Assembly (NCBI GenBank): GCA_011390885.1
Contig: JAABRO010000003.1
Coordinates: 1-64,000 of the forward strand
Reading direction: 5' to 3'
Length of the DNA stretch: 64,000 nt
From: Gemmatimonas sp.
Lineage (GTDB): Bacteria; Gemmatimonadota; Gemmatimonadetes; Gemmatimonadales; Gemmatimonadaceae
The notes under the pieces are model-generated. The model made no database searches and had not been told where the DNA came from. It worked only from the letters and a program-made list of their open reading frames with translations. A program made the position numbers and the translations under genes. This document shows positions 33,419 through 41,499 of the stretch, in pieces (the stretch's first letter is position 1; each line of letters starts with the position of its first letter).

Positions 33419-34385
33419 CGTGTTCCGCGCTGGCACCACCGAGCGCCTGCAGGTGATCAGCCCTGAGCTGGTTCAGCGGCGGAGCTGGGCAGCGAACGGC
33501 GGCATTGCGCGAGGGGCAACAGGATGAGACGACGTCGGCTGCGGAGCGGAGCGGAGGCTCGGCTGCTCAGCTTCGCCGCCTGCGGCGGCGCGGCTGGGGG
33601 GTGGCACTCGACGAGGGGGCGCGAGAGCGACAAGGCCTGCCATGCCGCGATCGCGCGGGAGGCTGAACAGCTCCGCAGCTGGAAGGGCTCGGGGCTGGGG
33701 ACCTGCCGGCGCTCGGCGGGGCCGGCTCGGGTCGCGATGGTTTCCGCAAGCGGGTCGGTGCGCTGGTCAGCTGGACAGCCGCGGGGCTCGCCCGCGCGCC
33801 GTGCTGCACGCGAGCGCCGCGGGTCGCCTGCAGGTGAACAGCCCTGAGCTGCTTCAGCTGCAGAGCTGGCCAGCGAACCGCGGCATCGCGCGAGGAGCAG
33901 CAGGGTGAGCCGGCGTCGGCCCCTGCGCGGAGCAACCACCCAGCTGAGCAGCTGCGCCGCCTGAGGCGGCGCGGCTGGGCGGTCGCCCTCGATGAGGCCA
34001 CACGTGAGCGGAGTGGCCCGCCACGCCGCGATCATGCAGGAGGCTGATCAGCTCCGCCGCTGGAACGGCTCGGGGCTGTGAACCTGCAGGCGCTCGGCGA
34101 TGTCAGCCGGGGTCGCGATGGTTTCCGAAAGCGGGTCGGTGCGCTGAAGGCTGGTCAGCTGGACAGCTGTGGGGCTCGCCCGCGCGCCGTGCTCCGCGCC
34201 AGCGCCGCGGATCGCCTGCAGGTGAACAGCGCTGAGCTGCTTCAGCTGCAGAGCTGGCCAGCGAACCGCGGCATCGCGCGAGGAGCAGCAGTGTGAGCTG
34301 CTGTCAGCACCGGCGCGGAGCAGCCACCCAGCTGATCAGCTGCTCGGCTGAAACGGCTCACAGCTGCCCACCTGCAGGCGTTCAG
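33419..34385 (+). repeat. GATCAG/CAGCTG modular repeat array C (long-long-short modules)
   Basis: The array has the same architecture as the one at 11514-12498. Direct arms begin at 33441, 33822 and 34210; inverted arms are at 33659-33714, 34040-34095 and 34330-34385. Periods are 381 and 388 bp, and the last module is again the short one. Arm sequence has drifted (GCCTGCAGGTGATCAG in place of GCCGGCAGGTTGCCAG), often with matching changes in the opposite arm. The core GCTGATCAGC, CAGCTG and CGCCGCC/GGCGGCG palindromes persist. No coding signal is credible. It fills most of the 1,084 bp between two leftward genes; its short end is 10 bp from the PDZ-protein stop codon. Confidence 0.92.
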
Positions 34386-34395
34386 CCCCCTCCGC

Positions 34396-35394
34396 TCACG
34401 GCGCCCGCGCTGGCCGAGGTACCCCCGGCGCCCCCGGCGCCATCGGGCGCGCCATCCACCCGGGTCCCACTATCGTCGCTGCGCCGTCCGGCCCGCTCCG
34501 GAACTCGACGCGGTACCCACTCCCGCCGAACTCCGACGCCTTGCCGGCCGTCACCGTGACGTCCCGGTAGCGACCGCCTCCGTACACCCGAAGCGCGATG
34601 CGATCGCCGGGCGCGGCCTTCTCCACCTCCCGGAGCAGCCGTGCCACGCGGGCCTGGCGTGCCTGCGCGTCCTCGGCGTCTTCCCGGGGCACGCGCACGT
34701 CCACCCCGTTGATGGCGGCGATGCGCTCCCCTTCCACGACGCCGGCCTGGTCGGCCGGCCCCTTGTCGGTCACGCTGGTCACGAACACGCCCAGCGTGTC
34801 GCGGGCGTTGCCGGCGCTCCCCACGCCGAGGCCGAGCGCGGCGCGCGACTCGAGGGACTCGCGCACGCCGCGCAGGCGCGGCGCCACCGTCGCCACGCGT
34901 GAGCGGGCGAGGTCGGCGGCGGAGACGGTCGTCAGGGTGACGGTGCGCACGCCCGTGCCCTCCCGCACGCGCAGTTCGACCGCGTCGCCGGGTTTCGCCT
35001 TGCCGAGTTCGCGCTGCAGGCGGCGATAGCCGGCATCGGCGGTGAGCGGGTCGGCCGCGTCATCGGCGGAGATGCGCAGCGAAACACCGTTGATCGCCTC
35101 GATGCGCGCGCCGGCGACGAGCCCCGCCTTCGCGGCGGGTCCATCGGGCGTGACCTCGGTGATCTCGAGGCCGGCGGTGTCGGCGCGCGTGCCGGTGGAC
35201 AGTCCCACGCCGAGCACGGCGCGGTTGGCGTCGGCCAGCGCGAACGCCATTGCGCGCGGTGCTTCGAGCGCGCGGATGCGCACCTGCGGGTCCTGCGCGT
35301 GCAGCACGGACAGCGGCGCAGCGACCACCAGCGCGAACGCGCGGGCGAACGGGCCGGCGATCGATCCGCGGGTGACGAAGACGAAACGGGTCAT
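34396..35394 (-). CDS. Secreted protein with two PDZ domains
   Basis: A 332-residue protein: signal peptide (about 1-33, ending LSVLHAQ) and two PDZ domains. The first spans about 60-155 (LGVGLSTGTR, then GPAAKAGLVAGARIEAINGV); the second about 190-290 (LGLGVGSAG, then GPADQAGVVEGERIAAINGV). No protease domain is fused, so it is not a DegP-type enzyme. It probably acts as a periplasmic binding or scaffold protein; the partner is unknown. The C-terminus is Pro/Ala/Gly-rich. It lies 63 bp downstream of leuS on the same strand and may be co-transcribed. Confidence 0.87.
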   Translation of the reverse strand: MTRFVFVTRGSIAGPFARAFALVVAAPLSVLHAQDPQVRIRALEAPRAMAFALADANRAVLGVGLSTGTRADTAGLEITEVTPDGPAAKAGLVAGARIEAINGVSLRISADDAADPLTADAGYRRLQRELGKAKPGDAVELRVREGTGVRTVTLTTVSAADLARSRVATVAPRLRGVRESLESRAALGLGVGSAGNARDTLGVFVTSVTDKGPADQAGVVEGERIAAINGVDVRVPREDAEDAQARQARVARLLREVEKAAPGDRIALRVYGGGRYRDVTVTAGKASEFGGSGYRVEFRSGPDGAATIVGPGWMARPMAPGAPGVPRPARAP

Positions 35395-35457
35395 GTCGAC
35401 TCTCCGAAAGGGTTCGGCGATGTGACACGACCCGGCGCGGGCGGGGTTGCCGCGCGA

Positions 35458-37920
35458 CTACACGACGAGGTTGAGCAGCCGCCCCTTCACGTAGATGACC
35501 TTCTTCGGCTCGCCCGTGACGAACTTGGCGATCGTCGGGTCGTCGAGCGCCGCGCGCACCACGTCCTCCTGTGTGGCATCGGCCGCCACCTGCACGCGGC
35601 CACGCGTCTTGCCCTGCACCTGCACCGCGACCTCGACGGTGTCCTCCACCATGAGCGCGGCATCCCACGCCGGCCACCCGGCGTCGAACACGCTGCCCGT
35701 GTGCCCGAGCTGTTCCCAGCACTCTTCGGCGAGGTGCGGCGCGTACGGCGCGACGAGCTGCACGAGCGGCGCGACTTCGTCGACGTGCACGGTGCGCTCG
35801 GCACGACGCAGCACGTTCATGTACTCCATCATGGCGGCGATTGCCGTGTTGTACGCGAGCGCGCCGGTGTCCTCGCCCACCTTGCGGATGGTCTGGTGCA
35901 GCTTGCGCATGACATCCGCATCGGGCGTGCCTTCACGATCCGCGTCGCGCACCGCCGCCCAGAGGCGATCGAGGAAACGACGCACGCCGCTGATGCCCTG
36001 CGAACGGAAGTCGCCGCCCTCCTGGTACGGCCCCAGGAACATGAGGTACATGCGGAAGGAGTCCGCGCCCCACTCGTTCACGTACTCGTCGGGGTTGATG
36101 ACGTTCCCCTTCGTCTTCGACATCTTCGCGCCATCGCGAATGATGAGGCCGTGCGCGCGGAAGCGCGTGAACGGCTCCTCGAAGTCGAGATGGCCACCAT
36201 CCTTGAGCGCCATCGTCACGAAGCGCGAATACAGCAGGTGCAGCACCGCGTGCTCGTTGCCGCCGATGTACGAATCCACCGGGAGCCAGCGCTGCGTGAT
36301 GCCCGCGTCGAACGCGACGTCCTCGCGGCGCGCGTTCGGGTAGCGCAGGAAGTACCACGCGCTGTCGAGGAACGTGTCGGACACGTCGGTCTCGCGGCGC
36401 GCGTTCCCGCCGCAGGTCGGGCACGGCACGTTGTACCACTCGGCGTGCCGCGCGAGCGGCGAGACGCCGGAGTCATCGGGCTTGAAGTCGGCGATGTGCG
36501 GCAGCTCGACCGGCAGCTGTTCCTCGGGCACGGGCACCGTGCCGCAGGTGTCGCAGTACACGATGGGAATGGGCGGGCCCCAGTAGCGCTGCCGCGACAC
36601 GCACCAGTCGTGCAGGCGGAAGTTCACTACCGGCTCGGCGTGTCCGCCAGCGCGCAGCCACTCGGTGACCTTCGCCTTGGCATCGGCGACCGGCGTGCCG
36701 TCGAACGCGCCCGAGTTCACGAGGTGCGCCGCGGCGTCGTCGGTGAACGCGGCCTCGAGCGGCGTATTCGCGTCCGCGTCACCGCCCGCCACCACGCGCT
36801 TGATCACCGCCTCGCGCGACAGGCCGCACTGCGACGCGAACTGCGCGCCGAGCACCTCGGCGAACTCGAAGTCGCGCTCGTCGTGGCCAGGCACGGCCAT
36901 GATCGCGCCGGTGCCGTACTGCATGAGCACATAGTCGGCAATCCAGATCGGCACGCGCGCGCCGGTGGCCGGGTTGATCGCCCAGCTGCCGGTGAACTCG
37001 CCCGTCTTCTCGGTGACCGACTTGCGCGAGACGAGATCCTGCTTCGTGGTGCGCTCCTGGTACGCGCGCACGGCACTGACGCGATCGGGCGTGGTGAGCA
37101 CGTCCACGAGCGGATGCTCGGGCGCCAGCACGAGGTACGTCGCGCCGAAGATCGTGTCGGGGCGCGTGGTGAACACGCGCACCTGCGCATCGCGCGCATC
37201 GACCCGGAAGGAGACTTCCGCGCCTTCGCTGCGGCCGATCCAGTTGCGCTGCGCGCTCTTCGTGACCTCCGACCAGTCGAGCGTGTCGAGGTTGGTGAGC
37301 AGCCGCTCGGCGTACTGCCCGATGCGGAAGAACCACTGCTCGAGGAAGCGCTGCTCGACCACGGTGCCGCATCGCTCGCACGCGCCGCCCTCGACCTGCT
37401 CGTTGGCGAGCACGGTCTTGCAGCTCGGGCACCAGTTCACCGCGGCGGCCTTCTTGTACGCGAGCCCCTGCTTGTGCAGCTGCAGGAACACCCACTGCGT
37501 CCAGCGATAGTAGTCGCGCTGCGACGTGTCCACCTTGTAGCGCCAGTCCACCATGAGGCCGGCGCGCTCGAGCTGGCGCTGGAAGTTGCCGACGTTCTTC
37601 GGCGTCAGCTCCATGGGGTGCGCGCCGATCTTCAGCGCGTAGTTCTCGGAGTGGATGCCGAACGCATCGTAGCCGAGCGGCTGGAAGACGGTGTGGCCGA
37701 GCAGCCGGTGATAGCGCGCGGAGATGTCGCTGCCGGTGAAGGCGAAGAGGTTCCCGACGTGCAGCCCTTCGGCGCTCGGGTACGGGAACATCATGAGCGC
37801 ATAGAACGGACGCTCGCCGTTGGCGAGGTCGACGTGATTGGTGCCGCGCTCGGCCCAGGCGCGCTGCCAGCGCGCTTCGACGGCCTGCGGATCGTAGGCG
37901 ACGGGTTCGGTCGTGTGCAT
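35458..37920 (-). CDS. leuS: Leucyl-tRNA synthetase
   Basis: An 820-residue class Ia aminoacyl-tRNA synthetase charging tRNA-Leu. The HIGH motif appears as HVGN in PYPSAEGLHVGNL (about 47-59) and KMSKS as KMSKTKGN (about 600). Zinc-finger cysteines are at CPSCKTVLANEQ...CERCG (about 160-180), CDTCG and CPTCGGN (about 455-505), and the CP1 editing domain lies between. The C-terminal anticodon-binding and leucine-specific parts are complete, ending KVIYVKGRLLNLVV. A TATGTT box sits six bases before the ATG, with GGGAGG filling that gap. Confidence 0.97.
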   Translation of the reverse strand: MHTTEPVAYDPQAVEARWQRAWAERGTNHVDLANGERPFYALMMFPYPSAEGLHVGNLFAFTGSDISARYHRLLGHTVFQPLGYDAFGIHSENYALKIGAHPMELTPKNVGNFQRQLERAGLMVDWRYKVDTSQRDYYRWTQWVFLQLHKQGLAYKKAAAVNWCPSCKTVLANEQVEGGACERCGTVVEQRFLEQWFFRIGQYAERLLTNLDTLDWSEVTKSAQRNWIGRSEGAEVSFRVDARDAQVRVFTTRPDTIFGATYLVLAPEHPLVDVLTTPDRVSAVRAYQERTTKQDLVSRKSVTEKTGEFTGSWAINPATGARVPIWIADYVLMQYGTGAIMAVPGHDERDFEFAEVLGAQFASQCGLSREAVIKRVVAGGDADANTPLEAAFTDDAAAHLVNSGAFDGTPVADAKAKVTEWLRAGGHAEPVVNFRLHDWCVSRQRYWGPPIPIVYCDTCGTVPVPEEQLPVELPHIADFKPDDSGVSPLARHAEWYNVPCPTCGGNARRETDVSDTFLDSAWYFLRYPNARREDVAFDAGITQRWLPVDSYIGGNEHAVLHLLYSRFVTMALKDGGHLDFEEPFTRFRAHGLIIRDGAKMSKTKGNVINPDEYVNEWGADSFRMYLMFLGPYQEGGDFRSQGISGVRRFLDRLWAAVRDADREGTPDADVMRKLHQTIRKVGEDTGALAYNTAIAAMMEYMNVLRRAERTVHVDEVAPLVQLVAPYAPHLAEECWEQLGHTGSVFDAGWPAWDAALMVEDTVEVAVQVQGKTRGRVQVAADATQEDVVRAALDDPTIAKFVTGEPKKVIYVKGRLLNLVV

Positions 37921-37926
37921 CCTCCC

Positions 37927-37932
37927 AACATA
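37927..37932 (-). promoter_or_regulatory. -10-like box TATGTT, six bases before the leuS ATG
   Basis: On the minus strand GGCTATGTT is followed by GGGAGG and ATG. If TATGTT is the -10 the transcript is leaderless; if GGGAGG is a ribosome-binding site then the promoter lies further upstream. Both readings are possible. Confidence 0.4.
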
Positions 37933-37992
37933 GCCGATTTTGGGGGTGTGCGGTCCGGCCGTTTTGTACGGTGTGGCGGCCCCGGCATGGGC

Positions 37993-38077
37993 ACGCGGGG
38001 CGCGGCCACTGCCGGTCCGGGCGCGCCGGGAGCGGCGGGGCCGCCCGGCGCTGACCGGCAGACGCCGCGCCCCGCGT
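37993..38077. repeat. Nested GC-rich palindrome (family 3) upstream of leuS
   Basis: Outer arms ACGCGGGGCGCGGC (37993-38006) and GCCGCGCCCCGCGT (38064-38077), middle arms CTGCCGGT/ACCGGCAG and inner arms GCGCCGGG/CCCGGCGC form three concentric stems. CCACTGCCGG and CGGCAGACGCCGCGCC are shared with the palindrome at 4304-4412. With the next two entries it occupies most of the 398 bp gap between the asparaginase-like gene and leuS. Confidence 0.75.
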
Positions 38078-38138
38078 CCCCGAGCCAGGTCCGACGGTGG
38101 TGCTCGGGCGGCTCAGCGCAGGAGATTGCGCGCGCACA

Positions 38139-38167
38139 CTGCCGCGCGGCCAGCCCGCCGTGCGGCA
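38139..38167. repeat. Small hairpin between two large palindromes
   Basis: CTGCCGCGCGG pairs with CCGTGCGGCAG (one mismatch) around a 7-base loop. It lies between the 37993 and 38175 palindromes and may be part of the same structure. Confidence 0.5.
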
Positions 38168-38174
38168 GATCAGG

Positions 38175-38292
38175 GGTCGGTCACGGGGCGGGGACCGACG
38201 CGCCGTCGGTCGGCCAGCGCCGGGCGGCCCTGGCCGCTCCCGGCGCGCTCGGGCCGACCGTTGGGCGCGGAGGCCCCGTCCCGGGACCGACC
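38175..38292. repeat. Nested GC-rich palindrome (family 3), second copy in the leuS upstream gap
   Basis: Outer arms at 38175-38193 (GGTCGGTCACGGGGCGGGG) and 38274-38292 pair with two mismatches. Inner arms at 38208-38224 and 38239-38259 (GGTCGGCC..GCGCCGGG with CCCGGCGC..GGCCGACC) pair again. It ends 26 bp before the stop codon of the leftward asparaginase-like gene. No T-run is present. Confidence 0.7.
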
Positions 38293-38318
38293 GCGCGCCG
38301 AGCGCCGCGCGTCGAGGA

Positions 38319-39383
38319 CTACCGCGGCCGCTCGGAGGCCTTGAAGAGGTACGCGCACTTCTCGAGGCGGGCGCCCTGCTCGTCGCAGACCGCGAACGAC
38401 GCGCCCTCGTAGGCGGTGGCACCGGCGAACCGGCCGTCCTTGGAGAGCGCGTAGAACTGCAGGTCGAATCGGGGCCGGCCGTTCTCGCCGAGCAGGCGGT
38501 CCTCGGTCATGGCGATGACGCGCTGCATGACACGCAGCAGCGCTTCCTCCGGCGCGACGCCCTGCCGCATGAACTCCACGGCGAGGAAGGCCCCGCAGGC
38601 CTTGATGTTGGCCTCGCCGCGCCCGGTGGAGCCCGCCGCGCCCACCGTGTTGTCGCAGTACTGCCCCGCCCCGACGATCGGCGAGTCGCCCACGCGCCCC
38701 GGCACCTTCCAGGCCATGCCGCTCGTGGTGGTGACCGAGGCGACATCGCCGGCGGCCGTGACGGCGTTCATGTTGATCGTGCCCGTGTGGAACTTGATCG
38801 CGATGTCGCCGTCGTAGTCGAGATACATGTCGCGCGGGTTCAGGCGCGCGCGCCAGCGCAGCCAGTCCTGCCGGCTCTTCTCGGTGAGCAGGTTCTGCGG
38901 CGTGAAGCCCAGCTCCAGGGCGAATCGGCGCGCGTCGGGCCCGGCGAGCAGCACGTGGTCGGTGTAGTCCATGACCGCCTTTGCCACGAGCGACGGGGTG
39001 GCGATGTCCTCGAGGCAGGCCACGGCGCCGGCGCGGCGCGTGGGGCCGTGCATGCACGACGCATCGAGTTGCACGATCCCGTTGGCGTTGGGCAGCCCGC
39101 CCAGCCCCACCGACTGGTCGTCCGGGTCGAGCTCCTGGATGTTCACCCCCGCGATGATCGCGTCGAGCGGGTCCTCGCCGGCGATGATGCGGTCGTACGC
39201 CACCTTCACGCCGCGCAGGCCGTTGGCCGACGACACGACGCAGGGACGCGCCCGCACCGTCGATGCGCCGCCCCGCGCTCCTCCGGGCGCCTCGGCGAGT
39301 GGATGCGCCGACAGGGCACGCGGAACGAAGCCCGCGGCAGCGAGCGCACTGGCGGTCTGCAGAAAGTCACGGCGGCTGGTCAT
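38319..39383 (-). CDS. Tat-exported glycosylasparaginase-like N-terminal nucleophile hydrolase
   Basis: A 354-residue precursor of the aspartylglucosaminidase/plant-type asparaginase family. A twin-arginine signal is visible (TSRRDFLQ, Arg4-Arg5, then a hydrophobic stretch to about 27). In the Ntn family the chain cleaves itself before a catalytic threonine. Here the matching site is Thr220 in TTTSGMAWK, followed by RVGDSPIVGAGQYCDN and GSTGRGE substrate-site motifs (about 230-260). The expected reaction is release of aspartate from beta-linked asparaginyl compounds, in the periplasm. The ATG at 39383 is chosen because it begins the Tat signal. A TAAGAT box lies about 38 bp upstream. Confidence 0.92.
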   Translation of the reverse strand: MTSRRDFLQTASALAAAGFVPRALSAHPLAEAPGGARGGASTVRARPCVVSSANGLRGVKVAYDRIIAGEDPLDAIIAGVNIQELDPDDQSVGLGGLPNANGIVQLDASCMHGPTRRAGAVACLEDIATPSLVAKAVMDYTDHVLLAGPDARRFALELGFTPQNLLTEKSRQDWLRWRARLNPRDMYLDYDGDIAIKFHTGTINMNAVTAAGDVASVTTTSGMAWKVPGRVGDSPIVGAGQYCDNTVGAAGSTGRGEANIKACGAFLAVEFMRQGVAPEEALLRVMQRVIAMTEDRLLGENGRPRFDLQFYALSKDGRFAGATAYEGASFAVCDEQGARLEKCAYLFKASERPR

Positions 39384-39565
39384 CACGGGCTCCGAGGCTG
39401 CGAACGGACGGGGGTCACGCGATCTTACGGGCAGCGCCCGGTCGCGGGAAGGGCGCCGGTGTCGGCGCCGCGGATGGGTTTCCGGAACGCACACCGGTCG
39501 TCATCCTGTAGGCGTCATCGGCGGCCCTTCGCCATCGACCACCTGCTCGTCGCCTCCCCCGCCGC

Positions 39566-41497
39566 GTGACCGCCCAGACGACGCTCCCGGTCCGGAGCGC
39601 CGGTGTTCCCCCAGCCTCGCCCATGCTCACCCCTGCCGACATCGCAACCCGCCTCGAAGCCGCCAGCTTCGTCGCCGGTTTCTCCGAAGCCTACCTGTGG
39701 CGCCTCGCGCGGGCGGTCAAGCCGCGCCGGATGGCCAGCGAGGAAACCCTGTTCGAAGAAGGCGATCCTCGCCGCCTGTTCGCGATCCTGCTCAGTGGCG
39801 CCGTGGCCGTGGAGAAGGCGCACGAAGGGCGTGTCACGCGGCTCGCCACCCTCGGACCCGGCGAGGCCGTCGGGGAGGGGATCTTCCTCGACGACGAACC
39901 ACACGGCACCACCGCGCGCATGATCATGCCGGGGGACGTGCTCGTGATGGCGCGTGCGGAGCTCGACGCGCTCGTGCGCGAGCATCCTCAACTCTACGCC
40001 GCGCTGGTCAACCGGGCCGCACGCACCATTTCCGCGCGCTTGCGTGCCGCCGACGCCACGCTCGTCGGCCGAGGACGCGCGCTCGGTTTCGGGGGCCACC
40101 GGACGCGAACCGAGAAGGACCTGCTCGGCGAGCGCGAAGTGCCGTTCGAGGCGCTCTACGGTGTGCAGACGCTGCGCGCGCTCGAGAACTTCCCCATCAC
40201 CGGCATTCCCATCCGGGAGATGCCCGAGCTGATCGACGGGCTCGCCGCCGTCAAGGAAGCCGCCGCGCATGCCAACCACGAGCTGGGGCTGCTCCCCACG
40301 GCGATCTACGAGCCGATCGTGAAGGCCGCGCGCGAGATCCGCGCCGGCCGCCATCACGAACAATTCCTCGTGGACGTGATCCAGGGCGGCGCGGGCACGT
40401 CCACCAACATGAACGCCAACGAGGTGATCGCGAACCGCGCCCTCGAGCTCATCGACTGTCCGCGCGGCGACTACGCGACCATCTCGCCCAACTCGCACGT
40501 CAACTTCAGCCAGTCCACCAACGACGTCTATCCCACCGCCGTCAAGCTCGCGCTGCACGCCTCGCTCGCGGAGTACGAGCGCGAACTCTCGGCGCTCGCC
40601 GAGGCGTTCCTCGCGAAGGGACGCGAGTTCGCGCCCTTCGTGAAGATGGGGCGCACCCAGATGCAGGACGCGGTGCCCATGACGCTCGGCCAGGAGTTCA
40701 GCGCCTACGGCAACACGCTGCGGGAGGACGTGGAGCGCATCGGCGAGGCGCGGCAGCTGATCCGGGAGATCAACCTCGGCGCGACCGCGATAGGCACCGG
40801 CATCACGGCGAGTCCGGCCTACACCGATGCCGTTCGCCGGCATCTGTCCGCGATCACGGGCATCGACCTCATCACCGCGCCCGACCTGGTCGAGGCAACG
40901 AGCGACACCGGCGCCTTCGTGCAGCTGTCGGGGGTGCTCAAGCGCACGGCCACGAAGCTGTCGAAGATCTGCAACGACCTGCGCCTGCTCTCCTCGGGGC
41001 CGCGTGCCGGATTCGGCGAGATCAACCTGCCCGCCGTCCAGCCTGGCTCGTCGATCATGCCCGGCAAGGTCAACCCCGTCATTCCCGAGGTCGTCAACCA
41101 GGTCTGCTTCGACGTCATTGGCGCCGACGTGACGGTGACGCTCGCCGCCGAGGCCGGACAGTTGCAGCTGAATGCCTTCGAACCGATCATTGCGTATCGC
41201 CTCATGCGCTCGCTGCTCTCGCTGCGGAATGCCTGTCACACCCTGCGGGAGCGCTGCGTCACCGGAATCACCGCCAACGTCGACCGCATGCGGTCCTTCG
41301 TCGAGCAGTCCGTCGGCATCGTGACGGCGCTGGTGCCCGTGCTCGGGTACGAGCGCGCTACGGAGGTCGCCAAGGCCGCGTACAAGAGCAACCGCGGGGT
41401 GTTCGAGATCGTGCTCGAGCGGGCCCTGCTCACCCGCGAGCAACTCGACGACGTCCTGAATCCTGCGTCCATGACCGTGCATCGCCCCGCCCCCTGA
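39566..41497 (+). CDS. aspA: Aspartate ammonia-lyase fused to an N-terminal cyclic-nucleotide-binding-like domain
   Basis: A 643-residue fusion. Residues ~38-150 form a CRP-type cNMP-binding-like domain (LFEEGDPRRLFAILLSGAVAV, then GPGEAVGEGIFLDDEPHGTT). Residues ~180-635 form a full aspartase of the fumarase/aspartase superfamily, which converts aspartate to fumarate and ammonia. The signature GSSIMPGKVNP lies at 494-504, with GGAGTSTNMNANEV and SQSTNDVYPTAVK upstream. Standard aspartases are about 470 residues and lack this domain. In the phosphate-binding cassette the ligand arginine of CRP is a histidine (EPHGT), so cAMP binding is doubtful. The start is GTG; an ATG at 39623 (20th codon) also fits. 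The next gene starts 2 bp downstream. Confidence 0.93.
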   Translation: MTAQTTLPVRSAGVPPASPMLTPADIATRLEAASFVAGFSEAYLWRLARAVKPRRMASEETLFEEGDPRRLFAILLSGAVAVEKAHEGRVTRLATLGPGEAVGEGIFLDDEPHGTTARMIMPGDVLVMARAELDALVREHPQLYAALVNRAARTISARLRAADATLVGRGRALGFGGHRTRTEKDLLGEREVPFEALYGVQTLRALENFPITGIPIREMPELIDGLAAVKEAAAHANHELGLLPTAIYEPIVKAAREIRAGRHHEQFLVDVIQGGAGTSTNMNANEVIANRALELIDCPRGDYATISPNSHVNFSQSTNDVYPTAVKLALHASLAEYERELSALAEAFLAKGREFAPFVKMGRTQMQDAVPMTLGQEFSAYGNTLREDVERIGEARQLIREINLGATAIGTGITASPAYTDAVRRHLSAITGIDLITAPDLVEATSDTGAFVQLSGVLKRTATKLSKICNDLRLLSSGPRAGFGEINLPAVQPGSSIMPGKVNPVIPEVVNQVCFDVIGADVTVTLAAEAGQLQLNAFEPIIAYRLMRSLLSLRNACHTLRERCVTGITANVDRMRSFVEQSVGIVTALVPVLGYERATEVAKAAYKSNRGVFEIVLERALLTREQLDDVLNPASMTVHRPAP

Positions 41498-41499
41498 GC

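Noticed and set aside
35299-38412. Very long open frames antisense to leuS and to other genes
   Set aside because: High GC removes stop codons from several frames. These lack family motifs, and the opposite strand encodes clear enzymes.
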